Part shown: positions 63,368 to 64,000 of the stretch, piece after piece
Layout of the letters: each line of letters begins with the position of its first letter
Numbering within the stretch: position 1 is the first letter of the stretch
NCBI GenBank assembly: GCA_907164885.2
Contig: OU015496.1
Location: 134,310,196-134,374,195, forward strand
Reading direction: 5' to 3'
DNA: 64,000 nucleotides
Source of the DNA: Dolomedes plantarius
Taxonomy: Eukaryota > Arthropoda > Arachnida > Araneae > Dolomedidae
Position numbers and translations under genes: made by a program
Notes under the pieces: generated by a model
The model's database searches: none
What the model saw: only the letters and a program-made list of their open reading frames with translations
What the model was told of the DNA's origin: nothing

Positions 63368-63660
63368 GGGCAAAGGTACCGGGCCAGTGATCTGAACGTC
63401 ACTGGTTCGATGCCTGCCGCTAACAAATAGAACACCGTGTAACTTAATGTCGGTTGGTGCATGAAAAATCTATCGTGGCTGCAATGTCCTGCAAGTTCTC
63501 AAATTTAACCTCTGGAAGTGAGGGGTTGAGTGTACCGGTCTTATCACTTGACTCGGTTTATAATTACCGGACTGGCTTATATCCAAGTCGGACTCCTACC
63601 CTTGTGGTGCTAATTAAACAGCAGCCGCCCCCTTCAGCCCAGTAACCTATATAAAACTTG
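63368..63660 (+). mobile_element. tRNA-derived SINE copy
   Basis: The head contains a B-box-like GGTTCGATGCC. The body matches the copy at 40,566: GGTTGGTGCATGAAAAATCT, GCTGCAATGTCCTGCAAGTTC, CTCTGGAAGTGAGGGGT, and CACTTGACTCGGTT. Confidence 0.7.
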
Positions 63661-63704
63661 ACCTGATGTTGCTGTCAGTCAAGGGGCATAAGCAACATCA
63701 ACAT

Positions 63705-63784
63705 AAAAATTATGAATAGTTTAACGAGAATTAATAAATTTAGAAAAAATTATGAATAGTTTAACGAGAATTAATAAATTTAGA
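63705..63784. repeat. 40-bp tandem repeat (2 copies)
   Basis: AAAATTATGAATAGTTTAAC ... TAATAAATTTAGA occurs twice head to tail. Confidence 0.9.
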
Positions 63785-64000
63785 AAATAATCGATCAAAT
63801 TAAGTTAGGGAGCGAGTTTTATAACGTTAGGGACAGGGGAATATATAAATTTAGAAAATAATCGATAAAATTAAAATAGGGAGTGAGTTTTATAACGTTA
63901 GGGACAGGGGAATATATATATTCCCCTGTCCCTAACGTTATAAAACTCACTCCCTAACTTAATTTGATCGATTATTTTCTATATTTATTAACTCTCGTTA
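63785..64000. repeat. Tandem copies and a palindrome running off the window edge
   Basis: A ~74-bp unit (AATAATCGAT-AAATTA ... AACGTTAGGGACAGGGGAAT) occurs twice, then its inverse follows from the centre GGGGAATATATATATTCCCC (63,907-63,926) to the last base. Confidence 0.9.

Overview
This window reads as AT-rich nuclear DNA from an arthropod, most likely a spider or another chelicerate. The evidence is the dense load of eukaryotic transposable elements, spliced genes with GT-AG introns, tRNA-derived SINEs, very long (TA)n arrays, and a Tc1 transposase that resembles copies I know from orb-weaver genomes. The spider call is an inference. There is no bacterial operon structure, no rRNA gene, no CRISPR array and no convincing functional tRNA gene. 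No complete host gene is visible.

Bases 1-8,770 hold a pogo/Tigger MITE inserted in a (TA)n array, a solo-LTR-like repeat, a 751-bp foldback element, a dead LINE RNase H fragment and a broken copy of a conserved repetitive protein family of unknown function. Bases 8,776-14,566 are a complete LTR retrotransposon on the minus strand, with 4-bp target duplication AGGT. It carries gag and a second ORF but no pol, and its 3' LTR is split by a piggyBac element. Bases ~15,360-22,996 are a PIF/Harbinger-like element with two spliced, opposite-strand genes (transposase and MADF/BESS protein) whose exons interleave. A pogo-like MITE and a Tc1 element sit inside its introns. Bases 25,821-29,042 are a Merlin (IS1595/ISXO2-like) element with a perfect 8-bp duplication and a long uninterrupted transposase ORF.

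Bases 29-57 kb are mostly non-coding. They contain a THAP/P-element relic, an isolated frameshifted importin-alpha exon, several large inverted repeats, a pogo/Tigger-like element whose ends run into mirror-image compound microsatellites and which is split by a SINE, Tigger and Tc1 remnants, solo LTRs and dispersed repeat pairs. Five short open segments with good splice sites may be host exons: 30,632 and 35,707, the second with a stop and poly(A) signal, and 38,514, 48,966 and 56,499, which are phase-compatible. I could not identify the proteins. Bases 57.8-64 kb hold two nested pogo-like MITEs in opposite orientation, a TTAA-flanked MITE, a SINE and a palindrome that reaches the window edge.

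Overall the window is a record of nested insertions: TA-, TTAA- and 4- to 8-bp-duplicating elements landing in each other and beside (TA)n arrays. Two short GC-rich islands (23.5 kb and 36.8-37.2 kb) stand out because unrelated sequence is joined to the same 13-bp motif and a (TA)n tract.
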